Shown: positions 21,279-33,457, counted from the stretch's first letter. The stretch is DNA of 64,000 nt from Chamaelirium japonicum (GCA_947650365.1 OX393557.1:1550001-1614000); one strand, 5' to 3'. The notes: generated by a model not told the origin, from the sequence alone. Numbers and translations are program-made.

Positions 21279-22688
21279 TCATGGATAGTACATTTTGAGA
21301 TATCTAGCATTCCAAACTCGTGGTAGTCTGTCTCCTTCTGGCGAAATCAGCCGGTAAGACCCTTTGCCTCCTACTGATTCGACGATATAGGGTCCTTCCC
21401 AGTTGGGAGCTAGTTTTCCACTGCTATGCTCCTTCGTGTTGTAGAAGACTGCTCTGAGGACCAGGCTGCTAATTGGGAACTGTCGTTTGTTGACCTTTTG
21501 ATCGTAGGCTCGTTTGATCTTCTGTTGGTACTTGGCCACACGAAGGGATGCTTGGTCTCGTAGTTCTTCAGAGAAATCTAGATCATTGACTCAAAGCTCC
21601 TCATTAATGCCTTCTTCAACTGCCCTGGTCTTCAAGGTACTTGATATGTTTTCTATAGGGAGCACTACTTTGGACCCATAGGTTAGGCAGAAGGGTGAGA
21701 ACCTAGTTGATCTTCTCGGAGTTGTTCGATAGCCCCATAAAACTTATGGTAGGACTTGTTCCCACAATCCTTTCTTGTCATTGAGTTTCTTCTTGAGTAT
21801 ACCCAAAATAGCTCTGTTTGAGGCTTCAGCTTGGCCATTGCATTGAGGGTACCTTGGAGTTGAGGAGAAAAGCTTGATTCTGTTGTTCAGGCAGAACTCC
21901 CGAAACTTGTCAGAGTCGAATTGGGCTCCATTGTCAGCAACTAAGACTTATGGCGTGCCAAACCTCGAGAAAATGTTATGCCTGATGAACTTGATGACTT
22001 CGTCGTCAGTCTCTCGAAAGAGTGGCACTGCTTCAACCCACTTGGTGAAGTAATCTGTAGCCAGCAACAGATACTTCTTCTTGCTTGGAGTTGGTGGGAA
22101 GGGACCTAAGAAGTCCAACCCCCATTGATGGAAAGGCCAAGGGCTCGTCAGCTGATGGAGCTTATCTGTTGGGAGATGGATAGCCCGAGCATGTCTTTGG
22201 TAAGGCTCGCATCTTTGAATCACTTGGTGAGCGTCTCTTGCCATTGTGGGCCAGTAGTAACCTTGTAACTTTGTCTTGGCTTCAAGTGATCTCCCTCCCG
22301 AGTGATTCCCGTAGGCTTCGGAGTGGATGTCAACCAGAATTGCCTTTGCTTGCTCAGGGCCAATGCATTTGAGCATCATCCCATTATGAGACTTGAAATA
22401 TAGATCTTCACCTTGAAGGTTATAGCACATAAGCTTTCTTTGTAGTCTTCGGGCTTGATTTGGATCTTCGGGCACCTTGCCATGTTTGAAGAAGTCGAAT
22501 ATTGGCTGTCTCCAATCATCGAGCTCATTTGTGGTGGTAAGGTTCAAGGCTAATTGTTCTCCACCCCCAGATCTTTCTGTAACGGCGACGATCTGTTGCT
22601 CGGGGGTGGTCTTTGGCGATTCTTGATAATCGATTTGTATTTGTCTTCCTCCGAGCGAATCTCCAAGAACCGAGGCAGTGTTGGCCAA
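21279..22688 (-). pseudogene. Gypsy integrase region
   Basis: Minus strand. A zinc region (NHSGGRS, GYYWPTMARDA, RCEPYQRHA) has lost one of its two cysteines, now Tyr. The integrase core follows with Asp in QWGLDFLGPF, Asp in VADNGAQF and the acidic partner in GQAEASNR. The C-terminal part reads LAPNWEGPYIVESVGGKGSY, the usual Gypsy integrase tail, ending LKMYYP at 21279. In-frame stops lie at 21948-21950 (TAA), near 21740 (TAA) and near 21590 (TGA). The product would insert cDNA into chromosomes; this copy cannot. Confidence 0.88.
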
Positions 22689-22760
22689 GGCATCTGCTTC
22701 TCGATTTTATACCCCTGGGATTTGAATGAACTCAATGTTAGTAAAATGTTACTGAAGGCG

Positions 22761-23384
22761 TCACACTAGGGCCAAGAAGTTCTGTATCCTTCCTTCTCGC
22801 GCAGTATACTCCCTGTTGATCTGCCTCACAATCAGCTGAGAGTCGCTGTAGACGATGAGTTGATCCACCCCCAGGGATTTAGCAATTTCAAGTCCAGAGA
22901 GGAGTGATTCGTACTCGGCTTCATTGTTGGTGGCATTGAATCCAAGGAGAACGGCCTTATGAAGTTGATCAAGTTCGGGGGATACCAAGACTATCCCAAT
23001 TCCTGAACCGATCGTGCTTGAAGCTCCATCGGTGTAAAGCTTCCATTGAACTGGTATAGTGGTAGGAGCCTTGAGACTTGGATCGATCTTTGTAGTCGTA
23101 TTGGATGGAAGTTCGTCTTCGTCTTCAAGGCGCATGTCGACATCATCCTCCCAAGTTATGGGGTCTTTAACTGGAAAGTCGGCTAGAAAATTAGCAATTG
23201 CTTGCCCCTTGATTGAAGTGCGAGATTCGAATTGGATCCCCAGAGCACTCATCTCGATTACCCATTTGGTCATTCGACCAGCTCGACCCGCCTTGTCGAT
23301 GATATCTTTGAGTGGATGTTCTGAGATGACTGTGATCTGATGGGAAACAAAATAAGGTTGGAGACGACGTGATGTAGTGAGCAA
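22761..23384 (-). pseudogene. Gypsy RNase H, second (plant Tat-type) domain
   Basis: The stretch holds the end of the RT-linked RNase H region (ISEHPLKDII, GRMTKWVIEMS) and then a second RNase H domain: WKLYTDGASS, NNEAEYESLLSGL and VYSDSQLIVRQI carry the D-E-D catalytic residues. An additional RNase H after the RT-linked one is a known Tat-group feature. TGA at 22761 and two TAA near 22700-22750 separate it from integrase in the same frame. Confidence 0.85.
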
Positions 23385-23570
23385 GGCCAGTATGACCTTC
23401 TCCGTTTTTGAGTAGCGAGTCTCAGCAGGGAGAAGTGTATGGCTACTGTAGTAGACCGGATGTTTGACGCCTCCTCTTTTGCTGACTAGAACCGTACTGA
23501 TTGCTTGATCGGTGATGGCGAGATAGAGCCAGAGATCTTCTTTTGGAAGTGGAGCTGTTAGGATGGGAGC

Positions 23571-24692
23571 TCACACGAGATATCTCTTGACGTCTTGAAA
23601 GGCTTGTTCGCAAGTTGGACTCCAGCCAGACGTATCCGCCTTTCGTAGCTTGTCAAAGAGCGGCTTGCACTTGTCAGAAGATTTCGAGATGAACCGATTG
23701 AGGGCAGCAAGTCTTCCAGTGAGGCGTTGCACTTCCTTTCGATTGGTTGGTGACGGTATGTCGAGGATTGCTCGAATTTGATCAGGATTGGCTTCGATGC
23801 CCCTCCTGGTCACAAGGTGGCCTAGGAATTTGCCCGATTGAACTCCGAAAGCGCATTTGGCTGGATTGAGCTTCATACGATATTTTTGTAGGACTTGAAA
23901 GGTTTCCGCCAGATCGGATAAATGGCTCTTTCGGGTAGAGCTCTTGGTAAGGAGATCGTCGACGTAGACTTTGACGTTGCGCCCGATCTGGTCTTCGAAC
24001 ATCTTCGTGACTAGCCGTTGATAGGTAGACCCAGCATTTTTGAGGCCGAAAGGCATTATGTTGTAGCAATAGAGACCTCGGCTAGTCACAAAGCAAGTCT
24101 TCTCTTGATCGTCCGGATGAAGAGGAATCTGATTGTACCCAGAGTATCCATCCATGAAAGATAATAGCTCGTGGCCAGCAGTGGCGTCGACGAGCCTATC
24201 TATCCTTGGCATGGGGAATAGATCTTTGGGACAAGCCTTGTTGAGGTTGGTGAAGTTGATGCACACTCTGACCTTCCCGTTCTTCTTTGGGACAGCAACT
24301 ATATTGGAGATCCAAGTAGGGTACTCTACTTCACGGATGAAGCCTGCTGCGAGTAGCTTACTGATCTCTTCTTGAACTGCAACTTGTAGTTCTGGTCGGA
24401 TTGTGCGTGGCTTTTGCTTAACAGGTTTCACTTCTCCTTTGATTGTGAGCCGATGGCAGGCGTCATCTGGATTGATCCCAAGCATATCTTCGAAGCACCA
24501 AGCGAAGATGTCGATATTGGATTGGAGGAAGGATACCATGTCTCGCGCTTCTGCGTCACTGAGACCGGTACCGATGAACGTTTCTTGAGTGAGATCTCCA
24601 CTGCCGATATTGATTGGAATGATTTCTTCGATTGAAGGTGAAGCCTCCCACTCGATTGGTGGAGGCTCGGTCAGCGAGATCTCTTTTGGTTG
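23571..24692 (-). pseudogene. Gypsy reverse transcriptase
   Basis: The RT domain is almost complete and in one frame: PRTIRPELQVAVQEEI, VAVPKKNGKVRVCI, ELLSFMDGYSGYNQ, FGLKNAGSTYQRLV, then YVDD at 23966-23955, and KFLGHLVTRRGIE. A TAG at 24693-24695 precedes it and a TGA at 23571-23573 follows. The usual YVDDMLVKS reads YVDDLLTKS. It would copy element RNA into cDNA in particles. Confidence 0.9.
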
Positions 24693-25515
24693 CTATTTGG
24701 AAGAAGGGCCAGCTTCATCTCGTGGTTGCTTTGGAGGAGCAATATTTATCTTACGATCTGTCTTTGCCGCAGCCGCTTCGCAAGATCGTCCGGCCTGTTG
24801 ATCTCCTCGGATGCACACAATGCCCTCTCCTATTGCAAATTTGAGGAGTTGATGGTAGAAGGAGGAGATGGCATTGATTTGATATAGAAATGGCCGACCA
24901 AGGATGACGTTGTAGTTGGACGTTCCCTCGACGATTGCGAACCTTACCAAGACTCGAGTCTCTCGGATAAGGTAGAGGGTGAATCTTGATTCACCCATTA
25001 TGATGCTTTGCTCACCATTGAAGCCCGTGATCACCGTTGGGACGACGTCAAGGCTTGAATATTTATGTCCCAGACGTTTGAAGCAGTTCCGTGTCGATGA
25101 GGATTCGATTGACGGTGCTTCCGTCGATGAGGAGCTTCAAGACCAGGGGGTCTCGATGTGGAGTATGGACTCCTTGAAGATCAGTGTCATTGAAAACGAT
25201 GGAGGGCCAAACCAAACCCTTGATAGGCTTCTCGATCCAGGTATCCTTCTTGTTCGCCGTAGAGCGAATGTGGAAGATGCGTCGAACTTGCCGATCAACT
25301 TCCTTCCCAGTCAGCGCTTGGTTGTGCAATATCCCGTGAATGCCAAACGCATTGGCATTCACAGTGATAGGTGATCGGTTGGAGGAGATTTGATGGACCC
25401 AGCAAGCTTCTTTCCCCTTTGCAGAGGTTCGGCGTTGATCTTGTCCGCCCTTGACGAACTCTTGAAGGTGGCCTTCATCAGTAGGTCTTCGAGATGAAAT
25501 CTCAACCGATAGCAC
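24693..25515 (-). pseudogene. Gypsy protease, broken at its active site
   Basis: The upstream part (25515-25063) reads PLVLKLLIDGSTVNRILIDT. The frame is lost exactly after LIDT, where family members have Gly-Ser-Ser. The downstream half continues in another frame (25034-24693) with VILGRPFLYQINA and VCIRGDQQA, both typical of plant Gypsy aspartic proteases. A small deletion at about 25085 removed part of the active-site loop. Another frameshift near 25490 separates this part from gag. Confidence 0.8.
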
Positions 25516-27131
25516 CGATCGGTGGAATGGCCGTGACTTCGGTGGAAGTCGTAATAGACCGTTTTGTCAGCCGTGACTTTAGTGTCAGGCTGAAGCGGAT
25601 TAGGTCTCCTGAGGAATTCCTCATGTTGAATGTGGTCGAGGATTTGCTCGATCGATAGATTCCACTTGGTGAAAGTGGTCTTTGATGGAGATCGACGTCC
25701 GCCGTTTCTTGATCGCTTGTGAGTAGGGGGAACTACTGCCTCAGCGTTGTGAGTTTTGGCAGCATACTTCGGAGCTTCCCTCTCGGCGGGTCACCTCTTC
25801 GTCTCTCGCCCTTTTCGGGCAACTTGATCGTCTTCAACTTTAATTTCTCTCTGGATTCGATCAAACATTGAACCCAGAGAAGGAGGAGGATTGCGAATGA
25901 AGTCGTTGTAGATATGCAGGTGGAAGCGGAGTGCATTCTGGAAAGCCAACATGATAGCTTCATCATCCAAATGCCTCCCCGAGAGGGTAGCGTGCTCGTT
26001 GCGGAATCTCCTTGTGAAGCTTCGAAGACTCTCATCAGCGCCCATCCTCAGTCGATAGAGGGAGTTGAGTTTCTTCTCAGGCTTCAAGTTCAGCTGGTAG
26101 TGCTGCACGAAGTGATTGGCCAAGACATCGAACTGGGTGATGGATCCAGATCAGAGGTTATGGTACCAATCGAGGGATGGCTCATCGAGGCTCCCGGCGA
26201 AGGTGCGACAGAGCACGTTGTTTTCTTCTTCGTGCGACGTCAGAGCTTGCTTGAAGGCGAGAATATGGAGAGTTGGATCTCCCTTGATGCAATTAAATCT
26301 GGGGAGAGTGCGAGTTCTCCATCCCCTTGGAAATGTCGACTCGAACAGGCTCCGATGGAGAGGTCCGGCGGAGGAGTATCCCTCCCTACGACCATGCCAT
26401 CGACCTGGATGCAGGTCAAGAGGTAAGATCGCAAGGTCTTGCTCGGGCATTTGAGTGTTTGCCGGTTGGAGTCGGTGACGAAGGTCCGATTCGATTCCCC
26501 GTTGAAGCGGAATGGACGGAGAAACTCTACTCTTTGAAGGAGCCCCTTTTATCTGGTGTTTCCTTGGTATGTCGGGCTTTGAAGTTGTCCTCCTGTCACA
26601 GTTGCGACCGGAAGAGGATTGGGAGGATTCATCGTTGATGCGATCCCAAACACTCTGCTTCCACGGGGTAGCAGAGGGAGTTGGGTCACGATGAATCCTC
26701 TCGAGGGCAGCAGTGCCCATTGATCTCCGTGGCTCGGAGTGAATCGATTGTCGTGGTAGATCGACCCTTTCGTTAGTCGAGGGGATAGGAAGAGCAATCC
26801 CAGCCTCGGAGGCTACCTTCTTGAGGGCATCCCTCTCAGCGGTGAGGGCGGCGTTCTGCTTGGCTAGTTGTAGTAATTGAAAATCAACCGCCAATATTTG
26901 GTATGTGGATAGCGGGTCTTCAACAGGAGTAGGGGCAGTTAGCCCTGTTGATTGTCGAGGGGGTTGAGGGATCGGTCGATCAACCGATCTCCCGCTACCT
27001 GAACGAGCACCCATATCGGGGACAGCAAGGGGCTGTCCAAAGTTGAGCCTTTGACTCATTGAACGAGTCTCAGGACGAGCTTGATGTGTGTTACTTCCTT
27101 CTGGTTGACCCTGATGCTTCGTCCTCGCCAT
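25516..27131 (-). pseudogene. Gypsy gag
   Basis: The ATG at 27131 (MARTKHQGQPEG) lies just inside the 5' LTR. The N-terminal third is low-complexity with an ALTAERDAL heptad stretch. The retrotransposon-gag core spans about 26330-25850 (FKQALTSHEEENNVLCRTFA, LDWYHNL, YRLRMGADESLRSFTRRF). Stops lie at 26151-26153 and 25791-25793 (both TGA). The C-terminal YYDFHRSHGHSTDRC region is where a zinc-like motif normally sits. It would be the capsid protein; this copy is non-functional. Confidence 0.85.
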
Positions 27132-27266
27132 TTAGAGAGCGAAGGGTGCAACGAGAGTGCCGACGTCCTAATGGTTGTCTGCTCAACCGAAGGGGCTAGG
27201 AAGTCTGATCGGTTGTCTGCTCAACCGATCTGACTTGTTGTAGGGCGAACTTGGCTTCTCGTTATA

Positions 27267-27283
27267 TCCCACAGACGGTGCCA
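27267..27283 (-). other. Gypsy primer-binding site
   Basis: Minus reads TGGCACCGTCTGTGGGA three nucleotides inside the 5' LTR. It resembles the TGGCGCCGTCTGTGGGA type seen in plant Gypsy elements. I do not assign the tRNA. Confidence 0.5.
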
Positions 27284-27286
27284 ACC

Positions 27287-28184
27287 TGTGGGGGAAAATC
27301 TTCGTGCCGACCCGAAGACTTCGCCGCACCAGTCAATTGAGGTTCGAGTCGAAGATAGTTGTTCGATCTGTTGATTGGAGTTGTTGCTGTCGATATACAA
27401 ACGGAGAGATGTAATCGAAGAGTTGACGCGAGATGTAATCTCGGAGTTCAGCCGAAGCCTACGTCTCCGTGCTATAGGGAGCAACTCGAATTCACTAACT
27501 CTTTTCTCGAAGTGATCTCGATAGACCGAGTATCACTGAAGCCTCTCCGATCTCTTCAAAGACAAGAAGAAGAAGATCGAGGAGAGGTGAAGGATAGGAA
27601 GCTAGAAAATTCCAGAGCTCTGGTTTTTGAAAATCAGATCTCAGAACTGGAAATCCGATCATTTACATTTGAGGGGTCTGCTATTTATAGAAAATTTTTG
27701 AAGTAGATGGCGGTTTCTGGTTGCTTCTGGAAGAAACTCCAGGCAGGGCTGGTGGGTCCCGTGGCTATCTCCTGGGGATTCCACAGGCAGGGCCGGTGCG
27801 TCCCGCTATAGTCTTCGGGGGCCCACCAGGCAGGGCTGGTGGGTCCTGCTGTAGTCTTCGGGGGCCCACCAGGCAGGGCCGGTGGGTCCCGTTGTTGTCT
27901 TCGGGGGCCCATCAGGCAGGGCCGGTGGGTCCTGCTGTTGTCTTCGGGGGCCCACCAGGCTGGGTCGGTGGGTCCCGCTGTTGTCTTCGAGGGCCCACCA
28001 GGCAGGGCCGGTGGATCCCGCGGTTGTCTTTGGGGGCCCACTAGGCAGGGCCGGTGGGTCTCGCAGTAATCTTTGGGGGCCACCAGGCAGGGCCGGTGGG
28101 TCCCGCGGTAATCTTTGGGGGCCCACCAGGCGGGGCCGGTGGGTCCCGTTGTTTGCAGACTTCTTACCAAAATTTGCACCCACA
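27287..28184 (-). repeat. Gypsy 5' LTR
   Basis: An 898-bp LTR with TGTGGG...CCCACA ends. Its outer ~450 bp match the left LTR with a few percent difference. The minisatellite block differs in unit number and order. Confidence 0.92.
27741..28160. repeat. 43-bp minisatellite in 5' LTR, ~10 units
   Basis: Same unit as in the left LTR, with AGGC starts at 27741, 27785, 27828, 27871, 27914, 27957, 28000, 28043, 28085 and 28128. One unit is 42 bp. Confidence 0.95.
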
Positions 28185-28189
28185 GATAC

Positions 28190-28692
28190 GTCCTACTACA
28201 AGCATACTTTCATGCTTTAAAGAGTCTTCAGTACCACGACCAAAGTAAGGGTAAGTCGGCTACGATCGAGCCCAAGCAAGGGTAAGTCGGCTACAATCGA
28301 GCACCACAAGTTTCAAGGGACGCGACACATCACAGGAGTGGATCAAGCACCGAGGTTAGAAACAACTATCTACTTGAGGGTTGTCAGCACCAAGTCTGAA
28401 AGATAGGGTAGAGGTCCACTATGGTTGGGCGGCACTTGGCCGACAACTGTTCGATCGTCGAGCCTCAAGCTGACGACAATATCACACGAAGGGGCGCTAC
28501 TACGATGAATCGTAGTCTAGCATCGGTGGTTGGGTGGTTGGTATGTAACAGGCTACCTCGTTGTCGGCCAAAAGCCAACAACCACCACGGTAAGGAGAGG
28601 AACTATGCGGGTCGATGCGACTGGCGATTGGGTGTGGGGTGATGCTTGGCCAAGTATGGTCAAAGCCACTTACTGCCTGACCACCTATAGTC
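28190..28692. other. Intergenic between two LTR elements
   Basis: No gene seen. A direct repeat AAGGGTAAGTCGGCTAC(G/A)ATCGAGC occurs twice at about 28247-28301. The text is repetitive in style but unassigned. Confidence 0.4.
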
Positions 28693-28697
28693 AAGCT

Positions 28698-30632
28698 TGA
28701 GAATTAAAGCTAATGTATAGCTACCAAAGTTTGGCTAGCTAAACTCCGTGCATTAAGAGACAAACTAGTCGAAGCTAGTTGGCGTGCCTTACAAAGGGTA
28801 GATGCAAGCACGGGTTTTAGATTGCACAATATAGAATAGCAAAAGTTAAGCAAACAATGATCACGAGATATAATGCGAAAGAGAGCACAAGTTATTTATA
28901 GATGGAAACCCTTAACATGGATGAAAACTACCCTCCGGTTAAAGCCGGGCCTAGACCCTTCACACAAAAGGGTCTAGCTTCCCTTAGAAGATCCAAACAA
29001 GGTTACAAGCAAACTAAGACATGACTACACAGAGATTACCCCTTAGCCCCCTAGGTCCGTGACCCACGCTTTCGGTGAAGTAGAAACAATACTCTCACTT
29101 CATAGGTATTGAACTGATATGACTCTTGCACCTCCGTAGTCATTCCTCTTCTCCGCTTGTCCTTCTCCCTAAAGAGGCCTCCCAAAGCAAGCGGCGTCGC
29201 TAAGGGTCCTTGACGTGAATGGCGTCATGGAGCGCTCTCACAAGAGCCTTATACACGGCGGTGGGAACACACTAACTGTGTGCAAAATGAAATAGGGAGA
29301 AACAAAATGGAAAATAAAAGAAACACTTGAACTTAAGAAGTAACCTAAGGTAGAGGGTGACCTAGATCTCTTTCAAGACCTTCGATACATGCCTATAATC
29401 TTAGTATACCTAAGAGATTCAAGTTACAAAAACCCCCAAATAATATATCAAGATCTAAGTATTGGATGACACCTTAGATCCTTCACTAAACCTTAACCTC
29501 TCTTACTTGTATGATCACAAGGAGTTGGAAGACTCTCAAGTGACCATGCAAGTAGTAAGTCCAACCTTCATAGTATTTGAACTTGGATAGAAGGTTGAAA
29601 AGAGTAGGAGAAGGAAAAGAAGAGAGGTGATGGAGTTCAAGGAAGAACTCACTAAACCTTAAAAATCTCTTGTAATTCTTCTCCTAAACCAAAAGACTCA
29701 TTAGTATCTGAAGGGTGTAGGGGTGGGCCTTTTATAACCCAAGGGAACCCTTAGGTGGATAGTTAAGAGCAAGGGAGAGACCCTTATCAACAAGGGTCTG
29801 TCTTAGCCATATCGACTTGGAAGTCATGCGCACAACCAACACGTATAATAAGTAGATTGGTTAAGCCTACTGACTTAACCTTTCCAGTATGTCCTAGACC
29901 CAGTCGTGCACATGACCTTTTAACATGTCGTCATGTTATAGGACCGTCCCATGTGGGGGACTAAGGTAAACATAAAATGGGGTGTGGCCGGCTAGGATCG
30001 TGTGCACGACTTGTATAAGTCGTGTGCACGACTTTGGCCAGTCAAAACACCAGTTCGAGCTCAAGAAGAGATTAAGTAAAAGTAGTGTGCACGACTGTGG
30101 AGTCGTGCGCACAACTTTAGTTTCCTAGAGGACCTTATGTCCACCTCTAGACTAAGCCCTAGTCGTGCGCACGACTAGCCTACTATACACATATTAAGTG
30201 TAGGGAAATGGCCCTTGTTCTGAACGGGGTAAAGTAAAAAAGTCTAACATACCCATATTGTCATTTCTGGTTAAAAATAGATGCACATACATCTTTAATA
30301 TTTTAAACAAAAATGAACATGCATGCGAGAACTAAAACGATAAAAAAGATCAAACAGAACTAAGTAAAATTATGTGTTTAGCTAGTCATGCACCCAAACT
30401 CTAATTACCTGAGTAAAGTCTTTTTCCAAAGAATTTAGAAATGTGCCTTCCATGCCTAAGTATGATGGAAGAGGATTATAGTAGTGGTTTTGACAGCAAC
30501 GGTACTTCTTTATTGTAACATAGCCAAACCTAACTCTACCCTCCCGACTTTAGCTCACAGCTATTCACTACACCGATAAAGTAGGTTTGTTTAAGTCACT
30601 AAAAACTAATGGTAACATAAGGAGACCTAACA
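28698..30632 (-). repeat. TR-GAG 3' LTR
   Basis: 1935 bp. Contains several AGTCGTGCGCACGACT-type palindromes between 29880 and 30175. Confidence 0.9.
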
Positions 30633-30646
30633 ATCTCCCTCTTCAA
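30633..30646 (-). other. TR-GAG polypurine tract
   Basis: Minus reads GAAGAGGGAGAT directly before the LTR start TGTTAGG. Confidence 0.65.
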
Positions 30647-31952
30647 ATTTGTCATAGTTTTTAGTGACAAAAATAAATACCTCATTACACAAACCACTAC
30701 AGAGGATCTTCCTATACATCCAATTCTACTAAGCTTGGCCCCTGAGTGTCTTGTGTAAACCTAGACTCTAATCAGAGAAAGTTAAAAAGAGAACTTGCAA
30801 ATTCTGAAAGAATTTAAACACATAGGTTAAATCCATTTTTATTCCTACAAAACCGATGTCAGTCTAAAAGAACATATGTGATATCATCTATACGATAAAT
30901 AAGCAATTTAAGCATAGGAAAGGTGATACCATATGTTTAATATTTTAAGAAGGAGACTGACAAGTTCTCTTATTAGGTCTAGTAAAAAAGGTAAACTCCC
31001 CCTAAGGGGATAGCTACAGTTTTATGAACCGAGGTTCATAAAGAACAGTCTTATGAATCAAAGTCCATAAGAAATTTATGGAATGAATTCTACCAGTCTT
31101 ATAAACCGAATTTTATAAGGAATTTGAGGAATGAATCCACAAGACTTGTGGAATCTATATGGATTTCACAAGGATTTTCTCCCCCTTTTTGTCATAAAAG
31201 TTATAACAAAAGGAAGAAGGAGAATGTGCTTCTCAAGTGAGAGCACGAAAAATATCTCCTTAAAGATAGATCTGTTCAAACACGGAGAAAACCCTAGCAG
31301 ATGTATGCAACGTGCATAGTAGGGTGCTAGTAAAAACTCCCCCTACAATATAGCTTGAGGTAGGACACCTCCCAACCTCCCATTGAGGATGTCTCCCTGA
31401 TGAGGAGAGCACTGCTCAAAAACACTCCCTTAAGCACAAATCTTAAGGTAGGTCACCACCACATATGTCATAAACATATGCTAACTAGTTGCATATATAT
31501 TTACAATATACGGGCTCACTAAGAGATATGGATAAAAAACATCGGTGACCCAACTGACAGAAACACACAAAGACAGTGTGAGAGAGGGGAGGGGTGTGGA
31601 CTTACGGAGTTCATACTAAGCATGCATGACAAATATAACAGGCAAAACACATACTAGTGTGGATTTGAGACTATAAGATCAATAATTATAGGTAGACTAC
31701 TAAGTAACGAGCATATACCTTTTAAGAGAATCAGACTGCAGTTCTAACAATCTCAGAGATATATATAGATATACATATCACAACTCAGAAGTGATAAAAC
31801 AAGTCTCATGCAAATGCTTCATAGGGTGGTACAAGTTATATGCATCATAGCCACTAATAAAACAAACAAAAAATATACAAATACAAAAAGACAGCATATC
31901 AGTGTGCTGTCAACTATAAAACGATCTGAGCCAGATGCTCATGGTCCACTGC
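30647..31952. other. TR-GAG untranslated internal region
   Basis: No coding sequence is recognised between the second ORF and the polypurine tract. There are short near-repeats around CTTATGAACCGA and TTTATAAGGAA (31020-31130). Confidence 0.5.
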
Positions 31953-32778
31953 TCACTCCTCGGAGTCGGAGTCGGAGTCAGAGTCCTGCTGTCTGGGCAT
32001 CAAAACGGTGGTGAGTGCCCTCAGCCTCCTACCTTGCCTACTTTGCCTCCGCTCCAACCTCTGCTCTAGCCTCTCGAGTATCTCGTGTTGGGTGAGCTGC
32101 TCGTCGTAGAAGTGCTCGAGGTCCGCCTGGTATGACTAGTGAGTCTCCTGCTGATAGGCCCACATCTGGGCCATCTGTGCAGAGAAAACCTCAAGAGTCA
32201 GGGGACCTCCTGGCTGTGGAGCTGCAGCGGTCCCTTCCTCATTCATCTCCTCCTCCTACTCCTCCTCATCCTCGTCTGCCACATCCTCATCCTCGTCATC
32301 ATCATTGTCCTCGACCTTGTCCTCCTTGTCAGAAATAAGGTCAACACTCACCCTCCTGGCCCGACAGACCCTCAGAAGAGACTCAGCCCCTTTGGGCTGC
32401 ATAGGGCTGGTAATCTCAAGGCCTGGGGGGAAAAGGGACCTACAAGTACTGAAGAATCCTAGTGATAAGTCTAGGGAACAGAAGAACAAGGCCCCGATGA
32501 TCGTTATGAGAGTTGTAAGTGAGGTACATACAGTAGGCGATGAAATCACAGATATAGAAAGAAGTGGCTCGCCTGTCGAACTCGTAGAGAATCTGGGCTG
32601 TCTTCCAGAGGTCAACATCCTTGCTCCCCTTGGCAGGATGCAAGTTGTACTGGACAAACTTACGAAAAATTCTATAAAGAGGAGTAAGGATAGTATTCGG
32701 AAAGCTAGAGTGGTACCTACTAGCACGACCATTCTGAATGAAACGAGAGTGACCAGGGCCGGTGACTGTATGTAGCAA
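31953..32778 (-). pseudogene. TR-GAG second ORF (putative plant transposon protein)
   Basis: Minus strand. The first part (32778-32440) reads MLHTVTGPGHSRFIQNGRAS and later ICDFIAYCMYLTYNSHNDHRG, FPRLITRIL. It resembles the 'putative plant transposon protein' domain (PF20167-like; inference). After TAG at 32440 and a one-base shift, the chain continues FPPGLEITSPMQPKGAESLL, then an acidic DEDE-rich stretch (32330-32240), then a Gln/Arg-rich helix, ending in a run of DS repeats and EE at 31953. Two further stops interrupt it (near 32252 and 32136). The architecture (globular, acidic, coiled-coil-like) parallels the antisense gene of the Gypsy element, though I see no clear sequence match. Confidence 0.6.
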
Positions 32779-32798
32779 AAGGGGCTACATATCTCTCG

Positions 32799-33215
32799 TT
32801 AACACAACAGGGGGAAGGAGCAGAGGATGGGCTTGGCATCCTTTATGGAGGTCGTTCCTTCATGGGCGACCGAGATGATATGCCAGGCCTCTTTCGAAGT
32901 TTGGGCGAAAAATATTCGTCGAAATTCACTCTCATTTACATTGGAATAAATGGCACCAAGGCCACACTGATTGGCAGTGCAAAGGATTTTATTGTGGTCA
33001 TCCCACAAGTCAAAGGGATTGAGGCTCATCTTTATCTCAACACCCTCCATCACCGAAAGGATCGGTGGAGCCCAACCATCCCTAACACAAATATACACTT
33101 CTTCGCTCATACCGGCAATAAATGCTTGGAATTTGCACTTCCAATGTGCATAGTTTGTGCCATCCAACAAGAGAGGCTTGTTAATAGAACTTCCTTCTCT
33201 TCGTGAAGTCATCAC
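32799..33215 (-). pseudogene. TR-GAG gag fragment
   Basis: The ATG at 33215 begins MMTSRREGSSINKPLLLDGT, followed by NYAHWKCKFQAFI, WDDHNKILCTANQCGLGAIY and TSKEAWHIISVAHEGT. This is the N-terminal capsid-like region of plant Copia gag (DUF4219/UBN2 type). The reading fails after about 125 residues, with no zinc knuckle, so the gag is truncated. It lies ~240 nt after the PBS, the normal gag position. Confidence 0.75.
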
Positions 33216-33443
33216 GTCAAGGAAGTGTTAAAAACAAATCATTAGGTTGCTCAAAAAAAAAAGAGCACAAAAGATAAACAAGTCCTAAAAAAATAGACCA
33301 CAACAAACAAAGCAAAGGGCCCTAAAGAGGGTCCTACTAGCATACACCAAAACTTGTGAACAAATACACGTGATTACATATGAAAGATAGATAATCTAAA
33401 ACGGATTCTACTCCAGGAGTGTTAGCTCCAACAAGAGAGACCC

Positions 33444-33455
33444 GCTCTGATACCA
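33444..33455 (-). other. TR-GAG primer-binding site (tRNA-iMet)
   Basis: Minus reads TGGTATCAGAGC two nucleotides inside the 5' LTR, an exact match to the usual plant initiator-Met PBS. Confidence 0.9.
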
Positions 33456-33457
33456 AA

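Larger units (their letters stand above)
15413..28184 (-). mobile_element. Tat/Retand-like Gypsy retrotransposon, 12.8 kb
   Basis: LTRs begin TGTAGGGG (15413) and TGTGGGGG (27287). The right LTR ends CCCACA at 28184. Flanking 5-mers GATAT (15408-15412) and GATAC (28185-28189) match at 4 of 5. A PBS-like site abuts the right LTR, so the element runs on minus. Domain order gag, PR, RT, RNase H, second RNase H, IN is Ty3/Gypsy. RT text (SFMDGYSGYNQI, GRNVKVYVDDLL) is typical of the Tat group. The extra gene on the opposite strand and the tandem array beside the 3' LTR also fit Tat/Retand elements. All coding parts carry stops or frameshifts. LTRs differ by only a few percent. Confidence 0.92.

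Noticed and set aside
27685-28183. Proline/tryptophan-rich open frames
   Set aside because: Again minisatellite translation in the right LTR.
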